Origin: Actinomycetes bacterium
GTDB lineage: Bacteria; Actinomycetota; Actinomycetes; Mycobacteriales; Mycobacteriaceae
Assembly (NCBI GenBank): GCA_022601275.1
Contig: JAHZIT010000111.1
Span: forward strand, 1-35,423
Length of the DNA: 35,423 bases
Direction of reading: 5' to 3'
Position numbers and translations under genes: made by a program. How positions within the stretch are numbered: position 1 is the stretch's first letter; every line of letters starts with the position of its first letter. The notes beneath the pieces were generated by a model that saw nothing but the letters and a program-made list of their open reading frames with translations, had not been told where the DNA came from and did no database searches. Shown in pieces: positions 1 through 7,900 of the stretch.

Positions 1-101
1 GCGGGGGTCAGCGCGGTGTAGTCGTGCTGTTCGATGATCGTGTCAAGAGCGGTCTCCAGCGCGTCGAACGCGGCGAGCACGTCATCCCGAGCCAATCCCA
101 T
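1..101 (-). CDS. N-terminal fragment of a 13E12-type (DUF222/HNH endonuclease) protein, cut by the window edge
   Basis: On the minus strand an ATG at 101-99 opens a frame that runs off the left edge after 33 codons. It begins MGLARDDVLAAF and continues with an acidic helical segment ending HDYTALTP. The pattern of V/L, acidic and alanine residues followed by a Leu-Thr-Pro turn resembles the first helix of the mycobacterial 13E12 repeat family (DUF222 plus a C-terminal HNH nuclease). Only the start is visible, so the family call rests on this short segment and on the SOS box three bases upstream, a known feature of several 13E12 genes in M. tuberculosis. The gene is too short here for any statement about activity. 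Confidence 0.6.
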   Translation of the reverse strand, partial: MGLARDDVLAAFDALETALDTIIEQHDYTALTP

Positions 102-104
102 GCA

Positions 105-120
105 TCGAACACTAGTGCGA
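105..120 (-). promoter_or_regulatory. LexA-type SOS box upstream of the 13E12-like gene
   Basis: The 16 bases read TCGAAC-ACTA-GTGCGA on the plus strand. The mycobacterial LexA consensus is TCGAAC-N4-GTTCGA, so 11 of the 12 conserved positions match. The box ends three bases before the minus-strand ATG at 101, so bound LexA would cover the start region. The expected consequence is DNA-damage induction of the downstream gene. That is inferred from the motif, not shown. Confidence 0.7.
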
Positions 121-181
121 ACCCCTGACAAGAAACCCCCGGAATGTGTCCACAGAAACCCAAGTGACACACGAGGTTCAA

Positions 182-1309
182 CTAGCCGACCCCACCACCC
201 GAACTGCGCGCGCGATACAGCCGTACATCAGACTGAATGCCCTTGAGGTGTCGCGCGCCGGCGAACGACCAGGCGAACCGTTCGTCGTCTCCGATGGCTT
301 CGCGCGTCGCCTCCGACACCAGCACTGAACCCGGTCTCGCGGCTCCCGTCACCCGGGCGGCCAGGTTTACCGGGCTGCCGAACCAGTCCCCTGCCCGGCT
401 CACTGCCATTCCGGTAGCCATTCCGACCCGCAGCTGGGGAAAACCCTGATCGCAGTCCGTCGCGTCGACAAGCTTCAGAGCCGCCTCCAGTATCGGCACC
501 GGTTCGGGGCTGACCAACATCACCTCGTCGCCGATGGTCTTGATGAATCGAACAGGGGTGACCGTGACGTCGCGGGTCAGATCAGCCAACCGCTGGGACA
601 ACTGCTCGAGATCCTCGGGAGGCACCGCCTCGCCCAGGCGGGTGAACCCGACGAGATCAGCGAACGTAATCGTCACCAGACGCGCGCCGGGCAGGTGCTG
701 ACCTTCCGCCCGTTCGCGGGCGTTGACGGCCTCGCTCTCGATCCAGTGGCGCAGCTGCAGCAGAAGCACGTCTTGGATCATCGGCCCCAGCTGCGGAGCG
801 ATCTTCGCGACCAGACCCTCAGATGCCTCGGCAATCTCCAGTTCTGTTGCACCCGGTCGCATCACAGCAGCCAACGCGGCATGGCGCATCGCCTCTGCTG
901 CCCGCGAAAGGCCGTCACCGAGGAGGCGGGTGACCTGCACCAACTCATCGGGATGGATTCCGGCGTCAAGGAATTCACGAGTGAACTTGGCCGCCTCGGC
1001 ATCGGCACGAAGCAACACGGCGGCCTCCGGGTCCTCGACCCGCGGGAGCCCCATGGCCCGCTGAATCCGTTCGAACAGCTCAAGATCCACCCCGGCTTTC
1101 CTGGCGGCTTCTCGCGCGCAGACGTATTCGCCGTCATCGCCGATGATCTGCCGCGAGGCCAGCAGCATCGGAGCGGCAGTGCCACGGATCTGGTCGATGC
1201 TGACGCCTCGCTCGATCAGCCAGGGAATCAACTCAGCTCGCTCCGCCCGCGCCCTGCCCGTGAGTCCGTCGAGCAACCCGGACGCGTCGAGATCGACATC
1301 TTCGGCCAC
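182..1309 (-). CDS. pH-sensor-type class III adenylyl cyclase (Rv1264-like)
   Basis: This 375-residue protein should convert ATP to cAMP. Residues 1-205 match the helical autoinhibitory/pH-sensing regulator of M. tuberculosis Rv1264; residues 208-365 form the catalytic domain. The class III active-site residues are all present: metal-binding Asp218 (in FADLVGFT) and Asp261 (in KTIGD), substrate-selecting Lys257 and Asp308, and transition-state Asn315 and Arg319 (in VNLAARVTG). The protein should therefore be active as a homodimer in the cytoplasm. The GTG at 1309 is chosen because a TACGTT -10 box lies seven bases upstream, fitting a leaderless transcript. The open frame extends to 1465, but that would overlap the divergent glycosylase gene; TTG 1318 and GTG 1360 are other candidates. 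Confidence 0.9.
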   Translation of the reverse strand: MAEDVDLDASGLLDGLTGRARAERAELIPWLIERGVSIDQIRGTAAPMLLASRQIIGDDGEYVCAREAARKAGVDLELFERIQRAMGLPRVEDPEAAVLLRADAEAAKFTREFLDAGIHPDELVQVTRLLGDGLSRAAEAMRHAALAAVMRPGATELEIAEASEGLVAKIAPQLGPMIQDVLLLQLRHWIESEAVNARERAEGQHLPGARLVTITFADLVGFTRLGEAVPPEDLEQLSQRLADLTRDVTVTPVRFIKTIGDEVMLVSPEPVPILEAALKLVDATDCDQGFPQLRVGMATGMAVSRAGDWFGSPVNLAARVTGAARPGSVLVSEATREAIGDDERFAWSFAGARHLKGIQSDVRLYRARSSGGGVG

Positions 1310-1316
1310 GCTGACC

Positions 1317-1322
1317 AACGTA
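1317..1322 (-). promoter_or_regulatory. -10 box for leaderless adenylyl cyclase transcript
   Basis: On the minus strand TACGTT fits the mycobacterial TANNNT -10 pattern and is followed by seven bases and then GTG at 1309. This spacing puts the transcription start on the start codon. No good -35 box was seen. Confidence 0.4.
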
Positions 1323-1365
1323 TACCGAACCGCTGGCCGCGAAGCCTTTGCGGTAAACACGACCC

Positions 1366-1911
1366 ATGGCCTCACCGACCCTGCAGGGGTTTGCGCCGAT
1401 CGTCGCCCCGGGCGCACGCATCCTGATTCTCGGCAACATGCCCAGCGTCGCGTCGCTGCATGCACAGCAGTACTACGCGCACCCCCGAAACGCGTTCTGG
1501 CGCCTCACCGGCGAGGTATTCGAGTTCGATCCCGCCGCCCCCTACGACAATCGCGTTGCGGCGCTCAAGTCCGCCGGAGTCGCTGCTTGGGACGTTCTTC
1601 GGTCATGCCGGAGAGTGGGCAGCCTGGATTCGGCCGTCGAGCGGGAAAGCATGGTGGCCAACGACTTCGACGCGTTGTTTGCTGCCTACCCGACCATCAC
1701 ACACCTATGCTTCAACGGTGCGGCTGCGGAGAAGAACTACCGAAGACTGGTCCACGTATCTCAAGGCCTGAGGCACTCCAGGCTCCCGTCGAGCAGCCCC
1801 GCACACACCGTCGGCTTCGAGGACAAACTGGCCGAGTGGCGTCGCGCCTTGAACAGCTCGGACGAATCATCGACTAAGACACTGCGGGCCGACGCTGCCC
1901 CCACGGCCTGA
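1366..1911 (+). CDS. DNA-deoxyinosine (hypoxanthine) glycosylase, UDG superfamily family 6
   Basis: This 181-residue protein belongs to the uracil-DNA glycosylase superfamily and should remove hypoxanthine (deaminated adenine) from DNA to start base-excision repair. Three family-6 signatures are visible: GNMPSVASL at 23-31, the [10 protein letters not shown] block at 37-45 whose Asn42 corresponds to the catalytic Asn of this family, and the C-terminal LPSSSPAH motif near 139-146. The length is a little over the usual 160-170 residues because of a weak Ser/Thr/Ala-rich tail after about residue 165. It is divergent from the cyclase, and its last 38 bases overlap the 3' end of the convergent amidase gene. 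I do not recall an ortholog at this position in M. tuberculosis. Confidence 0.85.
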   Translation: MASPTLQGFAPIVAPGARILILGNMPSVASLHAQQYYAHPRNAFWRLTGEVFEFDPAAPYDNRVAALKSAGVAAWDVLRSCRRVGSLDSAVERESMVANDFDALFAAYPTITHLCFNGAAAEKNYRRLVHVSQGLRHSRLPSSSPAHTVGFEDKLAEWRRALNSSDESSTKTLRADAAPTA

Positions 1912-3274
1912 CCTGCTCGATCTGCGCACTCAACGACACCAACGTCTCTTCATCACACGGCCTGGCCACCAATTGAATCGACGTCGGGACGCCGCCGGCG
2001 CCCAGACCCCACGGCACCACAGCGGCGGGTTGGCCGGTCAGATTGAACATCGCCTGGAACGGAACCCGGGCGGAAACAAGCGCGAGGGTGGCGATCGCGC
2101 CGCGCCGTTGATAGGCGCCAATTCGCGAGGGCCCGGTCGCGGTTCCCGGCGTGATCACCACGTCGACATCGTCGAAGATCGACAAGATGCGTGCGGTGAG
2201 CTCGCCCTCGGCCGCCCGTATAGCCCGCATCCTGCGGTCGGGCACCAGTGCACCGAGGCGCGCGAAAGAGCGGGTCCGGCGGTCCAGACGCTCGGGGCGC
2301 GGGAGCGTGGCGACGTCGTCATGGACACCGCGGAAGTAGCGGGGCAAGGCCTGGGCGTATACCGCGGTGGGCGGATAGTCGGGTTCACGCTCCAACACTT
2401 GGTGACCAAGCTCGCGCAGCAGCGCACCGGCCTCGGAAACCGCACGCCGCTGCGCCCGGCCGACCCAGCCCCGCAAAGGCGGAGGGGCTCTGAAACTCAA
2501 CGCTATTCGGAGGCGACCGGGTGATCGCCGCGCTGCACCGACATACCCGTCCTCCGGTCCCGGCAGCGTCGTCGTCGCGTCCAGGAACATTGCCGCGTCT
2601 TCGACGGTGCGCGCCATCGGCCCATTCACACTGAGCCCGCTCCACGCATCCTCGTGCGGCGCCAGCGGAACCCGATCACGTTGGGGTTTAATGCCGAATA
2701 GGCCGCACCACGTCGAGGGAATCCGGATGGATCCCATTCCGTCGGAGCCCATTGCCATCGCAGCCAGGCCTGCGGCAACTGCGGCACCGCTGCCGCCGCT
2801 GCTGCCCCCAGGCGTGAAATCGGTATTGTATGGATTCCGGGTCGCGCCGTATGTGACGGTTTCAGTAAAGGGCCAGATCATCATTTCCGGCACGGCCGTC
2901 TTTCCGAGAATGACCGCACCCGCCGCGCGCAGACGTTGAACGACTTCCGCGTCACGGGCCCGAACGGGCCCGTATGCAGCGCTGCCATACGTGGTCACTT
3001 CGCCAGCGACATCGACATCGTCCTTGATCGCGATCGGTACACCCAATAGCGGCAACCGCTCTCCGGCATCGAGTCGGTTCTGCGCCTCGGCCGCCTCTCG
3101 CCGCGCACTGTCGGCCATCACCACGCGATAGCAACGCAGCAGCGGATCGAGCGCTGCTATGCGGTTGAGGTAGAGGTCGACCAGGGCCGGCGCGGAGATC
3201 GCGCCCTCCGCCAATTGACGAGCCTGCCGCCCTGCACCGGCGAAAGCGAGTTCTTCGGGGTTCACGTTTCCCAT
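1874..3274 (-). CDS. amiB2: amidase (amidase-signature family, AmiB2-like)
   Basis: This 466-residue enzyme of the amidase-signature family hydrolyses a carboxylic amide to acid and ammonia; the substrate cannot be told from sequence. The Ser-cisSer-Lys triad is present: Lys84 in GVPIAIKDDVDVAG, cis-Ser158 in the TPGGSSGGSG loop, and nucleophile Ser182 in DGMGSIRIPS. The usual double glycine before the nucleophile is Met-Gly here, which is mildly unusual. The length is typical. The position between the cyclase and the HIT gene matches Rv1263 (amiB2). Its start at 3274 faces the HIT promoter with only about 36 bases between, so the two divergent promoters must overlap. Its 3' end overlaps the glycosylase gene by 38 bases. 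Confidence 0.88.
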   Translation of the reverse strand: MGNVNPEELAFAGAGRQARQLAEGAISAPALVDLYLNRIAALDPLLRCYRVVMADSARREAAEAQNRLDAGERLPLLGVPIAIKDDVDVAGEVTTYGSAAYGPVRARDAEVVQRLRAAGAVILGKTAVPEMMIWPFTETVTYGATRNPYNTDFTPGGSSGGSGAAVAAGLAAMAMGSDGMGSIRIPSTWCGLFGIKPQRDRVPLAPHEDAWSGLSVNGPMARTVEDAAMFLDATTTLPGPEDGYVGAARRSPGRLRIALSFRAPPPLRGWVGRAQRRAVSEAGALLRELGHQVLEREPDYPPTAVYAQALPRYFRGVHDDVATLPRPERLDRRTRSFARLGALVPDRRMRAIRAAEGELTARILSIFDDVDVVITPGTATGPSRIGAYQRRGAIATLALVSARVPFQAMFNLTGQPAAVVPWGLGAGGVPTSIQLVARPCDEETLVSLSAQIEQVRPWGQRRPAVS

Positions 3275-3310
3275 TCTGCGCCGGGCCGCTGCCGACCGTG
3301 GTCATTCCAC

Positions 3311-3316
3311 TAGCGT
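3311..3316 (+). promoter_or_regulatory. -10 box for leaderless HIT transcript
   Basis: TAGCGT fits TANNNT and sits six bases before the ATG at 3323, so the transcript should start at or next to the start codon. No Shine-Dalgarno sequence precedes this ATG, which agrees with leaderless translation. Confidence 0.5.
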
Positions 3317-3322
3317 GACGAC

Positions 3323-3760
3323 ATGCCCTGTGTCTTCTGCGCCATCGTCGCCGACAAGGCGCCTGCCATCCGGATCTATGAGGACGACGACTATCTGGCC
3401 TTTCTCGACATCCGCCCGTTTACCCGAGGCCACACCCTGGTCATCCCCAAGCGCCACACCGTCGACCTGACCGACACACCGCCGGAGATTGCGGCGGGTA
3501 TGACGATCATCGGCCAACGGATCGCCCGGGCGGCTCGCGCCTCGGGTCTGCACGCCGACGGCAACAACATCGCCATCAACGATGGCAAGGCGGCGTTTCA
3601 GTCCGTCTTCCACATTCATCTGCACGTGGTGCCACGCCGCGACGGCGATAAATTGTCGTTCGCCAAGGGCATGCTGCTGCGCCGGGACGCCAACCGGGAG
3701 GAAACGGGACGGTTGCTGCGACAGGCACTGGCACAAATGGACTCCACAGACGAGGATTGA
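3323..3760 (+). CDS. HIT-family nucleotide hydrolase/transferase (Rv1262c-like)
   Basis: This 145-residue protein has the histidine-triad motif HIHLHVVPR with His97, His99 and His101; the middle His is the nucleophile that forms a nucleotidyl intermediate in this family. An N-terminal CVFC pair (Cys3, Cys6) and the FLDIRPFTRGHTLVIPKRH block are typical of Hint/Fhit-like enzymes, and some relatives bind zinc through such cysteines. Substrates are likely AMP-linked conjugates or dinucleoside polyphosphates; the exact one is unknown. The next gene starts four bases after its stop, so the two are very probably co-transcribed from the leaderless promoter upstream. Confidence 0.93.
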   Translation: MPCVFCAIVADKAPAIRIYEDDDYLAFLDIRPFTRGHTLVIPKRHTVDLTDTPPEIAAGMTIIGQRIARAARASGLHADGNNIAINDGKAAFQSVFHIHLHVVPRRDGDKLSFAKGMLLRRDANREETGRLLRQALAQMDSTDED

Positions 3761-3764
3761 TCGT

Positions 3765-4229
3765 ATGGGCATTGCGAACTGGATCGAACAGCGCGCCGGA
3801 TCCCGGCTGCTGATGCTGCACGACAAGATTTACCAGAGCACCGACGGACGCATCGGGCATCGCATTCCACTTCCGGGAGCCCCGCCGAGCCTGCTGCTCC
3901 ACACCGTCGGGGCGAAGACCGGAAGGCAGCGGACGAACACACTGTCCTACTTCCCCGAAGGCGGGAACTACTACGTCGTCGCCTCCAAGGGAGGTGATCC
4001 AAAAGCCCCCGGCTGGTATCACAACCTCAAGGCCGGCCCCGACATCGAAATCAATATAGGGCCAAGAAGATTCGCGGTAACCGCAACGCCCGTACTCGCC
4101 GATGACCCTGACTATCCGCGGCTGTGGGCGTACGTCAACGAGAACAACGGGGATCGGTACAACGCTTACCAGAGCAAGACCTCGCGCAAGATCCCGCTGG
4201 TCCGGCTGACACCAAGAAGTTCCCCCTAA
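3765..4229 (+). CDS. deazaflavin (F420)-dependent nitroreductase-family protein (Rv1261c-like)
   Basis: This 154-residue protein belongs to the Ddn/FDOR-A split-barrel family, which uses reduced cofactor F420 to reduce quinones and other acceptors near the membrane. Family features visible are LLHTVGAKTGRQRTNTLSYF, the YYVVASKGGDPKAPGWYHNL block that binds F420, and the following IEINIGPRRF strand. The ATG at 3765 is chosen because it lies just after the HIT stop and is preceded by GAGG within the HIT 3' end; the open frame itself extends upstream into HIT. Operon partner of HIT. The physiological substrate cannot be told. Confidence 0.9.
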   Translation: MGIANWIEQRAGSRLLMLHDKIYQSTDGRIGHRIPLPGAPPSLLLHTVGAKTGRQRTNTLSYFPEGGNYYVVASKGGDPKAPGWYHNLKAGPDIEINIGPRRFAVTATPVLADDPDYPRLWAYVNENNGDRYNAYQSKTSRKIPLVRLTPRSSP

Positions 4230-4230
4230 G

Positions 4231-4275
4231 TTTCGGCGTGGTTATCGGCGGTGAGCGACGATCAGCACGCCGAAA
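4231..4275. terminator. inverted repeat between convergent genes, probable bidirectional terminator
   Basis: TTTCGGCGTG at 4231-4240 is a perfect inverse of CACGCCGAAA at 4266-4275, separated by 25 bases that contain a smaller ATCG/CGAT pairing. It lies at the junction of the two convergent genes, with its right arm inside the last codons of udgB. No U-tract follows, as is usual in mycobacteria. Confidence 0.5.
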
Positions 4276-5155
4276 TCGCCAGAGAAAAGACATCGTCCAT
4301 CATGGCCGGGGTGAGCCGGCCGGTGAACGTGTTCTGTTGGCTGGGGTGATAACACCCGAGTAACTGCACCGGCCCGCCCGGCGTGGTCAGCGCCGCACGG
4401 GCGCCGTGGCCGAACTTCGGCGCGGGCGTCGCCACAGACCCGCCCGTTCTACGGATCATCGCCAGCACTGCCTGCCAGGCGAACCCGCCCAGCGCGACGA
4501 CCGCCCTGACATCGGCTCCGGCGAGCCGCCACTCCGCATCCAGCCACGGTGCGCAGTTGCCACGTTCCGCCGGCGTCGGCGCATTCCCGGGCGGCGCACA
4601 CCGCACGGCGGCGACTACGCGAACATCGTTGAGCGCCAATCCATCCGCACTATCGCTGCACATTGCCTGGTTCGCCAGACCGCAGCGATACAGCGACCCG
4701 AACAGAAAGTCGCCCGAGCGATCGCCGGTGAAGACCCGGCCGGTACGGTTGGCGCCGTGTGCGGCCGGGGCCAGGCCGACGACCAGTATCGAGGGACGGG
4801 CCGATCCGAACCCCGGTGCGGGCCTGCCCCAGTACGGCTCGTCGGCATAGGACTTACGCTTGATCGCGGCCGTCTCCTCGCGCCACTGCACCAGCCGAGG
4901 GCAGGCGCAGCACACCGACACCTCGGCATCGAGCTGATCGACGGTTCTGGCCAGCGCCGCCAACGTCGCCACCTCCGCGGCCGTCGCCGCGACCGTGGTG
5001 CCCGCCGTCGCCGGATCACCGGGCCACCCGGAGCCCGCGCGAACCGGAGAATCAAACCGGCCGCCGATGCGCGGGTGGGGCCGCGGCGAGGGGGGCGGGA
5101 GGGACGGCTGGTGGCGTTGTGAGCGAGGCGGCGGCACACCTCCACTCTGACCCAC
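4262..5155 (-). CDS. udgB: type-5 uracil-DNA glycosylase UdgB, Fe-S protein
   Basis: UdgB removes uracil and other deaminated bases, including ethenocytosine and hypoxanthine, from DNA. The family-5 motif [15 protein letters not shown] (127-140), has Ala where family-1 enzymes carry the catalytic Asp; motif B is [10 protein letters not shown] (270-279). Cys82-x2-Cys85, Cys186 and Cys201 are the four ligands expected for the [4Fe-4S] cluster. Length 297 is close to the family norm (about 299 in M. tuberculosis). The GTG at 5155 gives a proline/arginine-rich leader of about 30 residues; a GTG at 5137 is an alternative start. It is the second deaminated-base glycosylase in 4 kb. It is convergent with the Ddn-like gene and divergent from tap. 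Confidence 0.93.
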   Translation of the reverse strand: MGQSGGVPPPRSQRHQPSLPPPSPRPHPRIGGRFDSPVRAGSGWPGDPATAGTTVAATAAEVATLAALARTVDQLDAEVSVCCACPRLVQWREETAAIKRKSYADEPYWGRPAPGFGSARPSILVVGLAPAAHGANRTGRVFTGDRSGDFLFGSLYRCGLANQAMCSDSADGLALNDVRVVAAVRCAPPGNAPTPAERGNCAPWLDAEWRLAGADVRAVVALGGFAWQAVLAMIRRTGGSVATPAPKFGHGARAALTTPGGPVQLLGCYHPSQQNTFTGRLTPAMMDDVFSLAISAC

Positions 5156-5169
5156 GGCAGCCCAGGGAG

Positions 5170-5207
5170 AAAACCAGTCGTGCAGCCCACCAGCGACTTG
5201 CTAGTGT
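5170..5207 (+). promoter_or_regulatory. candidate tap promoter with AT-rich patch
   Basis: A TAGTGT -10 box at 5202-5207 lies upstream of the tap ATG. About 17 bases before it is a weak -35 region (GTGCAG, 5179-5184), preceded by an AAAA patch at 5170-5173. WhiB7-activated promoters carry an AT-rich patch just upstream of -35, and tap is a known WhiB7-regulon gene in mycobacteria. The patch is short, so the WhiB7 reading is a suggestion only. Confidence 0.3.
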
Positions 5208-5221
5208 CGCCGCGATATCCC

Positions 5222-6472
5222 ATGACGCAAGACGGTGCGCCGACGGGCAGGCGCGGCCCGATGTTGCTGGTCCTATTCGCAGCGCTGATGGCCGGGGCGG
5301 GAAACGGAATCTCCATCGTCGCCTTCCCCTGGCTGGTACTGCAGAAGACCGGCTCGGCCCTCGACGCGTCGATCGTGGCGATTGCCGGAACCCTGCCGCT
5401 TCTGGCCGCGACATTGATCGCCGGCGCTGCGGTCGACTTTCTCGGGCGTCGGCGGGTATCGATGATTTCCGACGGGCTTTCGGCGCTCTCGGTGGCTGCG
5501 GTGCCGGTGCTGGCGCTGGTGTTCGGGGCGCACACGATCAACGTGGCGGTGCTGGCCGTGTTGGCCGCGCTGGGCGCGCTGTTCGACCCGGCCGGTCTTA
5601 CGGCCCGCGAGACGATGCTGCCGGAGGCGGCCGCCCGGGCCGGCTGGACCCTCGACCACGCCAACAGCGTGTACGAGGCGATCTTCAACCTCGCCTACAT
5701 CGTCGGGCCCGGCATCGGCGGCCTGCTGATCGCGACGCTGGGCGGCGTCAACACCATGTGGGTCACCGCCGCTGCGTTCGTGTTGTCGATCTGCGCGATC
5801 GCCGTGCTGCGCCTCGAAGGCGCCGGTACTCCGGATCCGTCGGTGCGCGCCGGCGGGGTACGAGCCGGGATCGTCGAGGGCCTGCGGTTCGTGTGGCAGA
5901 ACCGGGTGCTCCGTACACTTGCTTTCGTCGACCTGGCGGCAACCGGGCTGTACATGCCGATGGAGAGTGTGCTGTTCCCGAAGTACTTCACCGACCGGGA
6001 CCAGCCGGCGCAACTGGGCTGGGTTCTGATGGCGCTCAGCATCGGCGGGCTGATCGGCGCCCTGAGCTACGCGGTGATGTCGAAGTACATGCGCAGGCGA
6101 ACGGTCATGCTGATCGCGCTGCTGACGCTCGGCGTGGCCATGACCGTGATCGCGTTTCTACCGCCCCTGCCGATCATCCTCGTGTTGTGTGCGATCGTGG
6201 GCTTCGTCTACGGGCCGATTCAACCGATCTACAACTACGTCATGCAAACCCGCGCGCCGGCGCATCTGCGTGGCCGGGTCGTCGGGGTGATGGGATCACT
6301 GGCCTACGCCGCGGGACCGCTTGGGTTGATTCTGGCCGGCCCACTTGCGGACGCAACCGGTCTGCACACCACATTCCTGGCACTGTCGCTGCCGATGCTC
6401 CTACTGGGCGTCGTCGCACTGTTCCTTCCTGCACTGCGTGATCTCGACGAGCCCGCGGAGGTACCGGCCTAG
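5222..6472 (+). CDS. tap: multidrug efflux pump Tap (MFS, Rv1258c-like)
   Basis: This 416-residue major-facilitator exporter has 12 predicted membrane segments and closely matches my memory of M. tuberculosis Rv1258c (Tap), a proton-driven pump linked to tetracycline, aminoglycoside and spectinomycin tolerance. Recognisable stretches are NGISIVAFPWLVLQ in helix 1, a DFLGRRRVSM motif-A loop, the PEAAARAGWTLD block and YGPIQPIYNYVMQTRA in the second half. ATG 5222 gives an N-terminus like Rv1258c. GTG 5180, with AGGGAG ten bases upstream, would add 14 residues and cannot be excluded. It heads a same-strand run: the next gene starts nine bases after its stop. Confidence 0.92.
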   Translation: MTQDGAPTGRRGPMLLVLFAALMAGAGNGISIVAFPWLVLQKTGSALDASIVAIAGTLPLLAATLIAGAAVDFLGRRRVSMISDGLSALSVAAVPVLALVFGAHTINVAVLAVLAALGALFDPAGLTARETMLPEAAARAGWTLDHANSVYEAIFNLAYIVGPGIGGLLIATLGGVNTMWVTAAAFVLSICAIAVLRLEGAGTPDPSVRAGGVRAGIVEGLRFVWQNRVLRTLAFVDLAATGLYMPMESVLFPKYFTDRDQPAQLGWVLMALSIGGLIGALSYAVMSKYMRRRTVMLIALLTLGVAMTVIAFLPPLPIILVLCAIVGFVYGPIQPIYNYVMQTRAPAHLRGRVVGVMGSLAYAAGPLGLILAGPLADATGLHTTFLALSLPMLLLGVVALFLPALRDLDEPAEVPA

Positions 6473-6481
6473 GATTGGGGA

Positions 6482-7855
6482 GTGCAGTACGCCGCAGAAA
6501 CGCTTGAGAGCCTGATCTCCGCGTTGCCAGACGGGACGGTTGTTACCGACCCCGACATCCTTGAGTCCTACCGCCACGACCGGGCAGCGGATCCAACTGC
6601 GGGCACGCCCTCAGCGGTGGTACGGCCGCGGTCTACCGAACAGGTCCAGGTCGTGCTGAAGTGGGCCAGCACTCATCGGGTCCCGGTCGTCCCCCGTGGC
6701 ATGGGTACCGGCTTGTCCGGCGGTGCGACGGCGCTGGACGGCGGCATAGTGCTGAGTACCGAAAAGATGCGCGACATCGCCGTCGACCCAGTCACCCGCA
6801 CCGCCGTCGCGCAACCGGGCTTGCTCAACGCCGAAGTCAAGAAAGCTGTTGCCGAGTACGGCATGTGGTACCCGCCAGACCCCTCGTCGTTCGAGATCTG
6901 CAGCATCGGCGGCAACATCGCCACTAATGCGGGCGGCCTGTGTTGTGTGAAGTACGGCGTCACCACCGACTACGTGCTCGGCCTTCAAGTAGTGCTGGCC
7001 GACGGCACCGCGGTGCGCCTCGGCGGACCGCGCCTGAAAGACGTTGCAGGACTGAGCCTGACGAAGCTGTTCGTCGGCAGCGAGGGCACGCTGGGCATTG
7101 TCACTGAGGTGACATTGAAGTTGCTGCCCACCCAGCACCGGGGGTGCACAGTCGTCGCGACGTTCGACTCAGTGGCAGCCGCCTGCGGCGCTGTGGCCAC
7201 CGTGACCTCCAAGATCCGACCTTCGATGATGGAATTCATGGATACCGTCGCAATCAACGCGGTCGAGGACAAGCTCAAGATGGGGTTGGACCGCGACGCC
7301 GCGGCGATGATGGTCGCCGCCTCTGACGACCGAGGGCCGGCTGGCGCCGAAGACGCCGAGTACATGGCCAGGGTGTTCGCCGAGCATGGTGCGACAGAGG
7401 TCTTCTCGACCAATGACGCCGAAGAAGGGGAAGCGTTCGTTGCGGCCCGCCGATTCGCGATCCCCGCTGTGGAAGCGAAGGGATCACTGCTCCTCGAGGA
7501 TGTCGGTGTTCCACTGCCCGCGCTCGCCGACCTGGTATCGGGGGTGGAGAAGATCGCCGAGCTGCACAACCTGATGATCTCGGTGATCGCGCACGCCGGT
7601 GACGGCAATACTCATCCGCTGATCGTGTACGACCCCGGAGACGCCGCGATGACCGAGCGGGCCAACACGGCGTTCGGCGAGATCATGGATCTGGCGGTGG
7701 GCCTGGGCGGCACCATCACCGGGGAGCACGGCGTCGGCAGGCTGAAGCGACCTTGGCTGGCCGGCTACCTGGGCTCTGAGGCGATGGAACTCAACCGTCG
7801 CATCAAGGCTGCACTAGACCCGGACAACATCCTCAATCCGGGTGCGGCGATCTGA
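6482..7855 (+). CDS. FAD-linked oxidase, GlcD/D-lactate dehydrogenase family (Rv1257c-like)
   Basis: This 457-residue flavoprotein oxidises a 2-hydroxyacid such as glycolate, D-lactate or D-2-hydroxyglutarate; which one is unclear. The N-terminal PCMH-type FAD domain (about 40-220) shows VPVVPRGMGTGLSGG at 68-81 and SIGGNIATNAGGLCCVKYG at 141-159. The C-terminal FAD-oxidase domain has the metal/substrate motifs HAGDGNTHPL (about 370) and GEHGVGRLKRPWL (about 414). It starts at a GTG directly preceded by GGGGA, nine bases after the tap stop, so it is probably in the tap transcript. The sequence shows no functional link to drug efflux. Confidence 0.92.
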   Translation: MQYAAETLESLISALPDGTVVTDPDILESYRHDRAADPTAGTPSAVVRPRSTEQVQVVLKWASTHRVPVVPRGMGTGLSGGATALDGGIVLSTEKMRDIAVDPVTRTAVAQPGLLNAEVKKAVAEYGMWYPPDPSSFEICSIGGNIATNAGGLCCVKYGVTTDYVLGLQVVLADGTAVRLGGPRLKDVAGLSLTKLFVGSEGTLGIVTEVTLKLLPTQHRGCTVVATFDSVAAACGAVATVTSKIRPSMMEFMDTVAINAVEDKLKMGLDRDAAAMMVAASDDRGPAGAEDAEYMARVFAEHGATEVFSTNDAEEGEAFVAARRFAIPAVEAKGSLLLEDVGVPLPALADLVSGVEKIAELHNLMISVIAHAGDGNTHPLIVYDPGDAAMTERANTAFGEIMDLAVGLGGTITGEHGVGRLKRPWLAGYLGSEAMELNRRIKAALDPDNILNPGAAI

Positions 7856-7864
7856 TGCGAGTGC

Positions 7865-7890
7865 TTGACACAGAGGTCAGTACTGTCGTA
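7865..7890 (+). promoter_or_regulatory. possible promoter/operator upstream of cyp130
   Basis: The 45-base gap before cyp130 holds a perfect TTGACA at 7865-7870 and a TACTGT (TANNNT) at 7881-7886. The two are only 10 bases apart, too close to be one -35/-10 pair. CAGTACTG at 7879-7886 is an 8-base palindrome, and GACA (7867-7870) is mirrored by TGTC (7884-7887). A binding site for the downstream TetR regulator is plausible but not shown. Confidence 0.3.
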
Positions 7891-7900
7891 TCCATGAGAC

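Noticed and set aside
5119..6441. 440-residue arginine-rich frame overlapping tap
   Set aside because: Arg/Gly/Asp-rich shadow of tap in another frame; tap has the conserved membrane segments.
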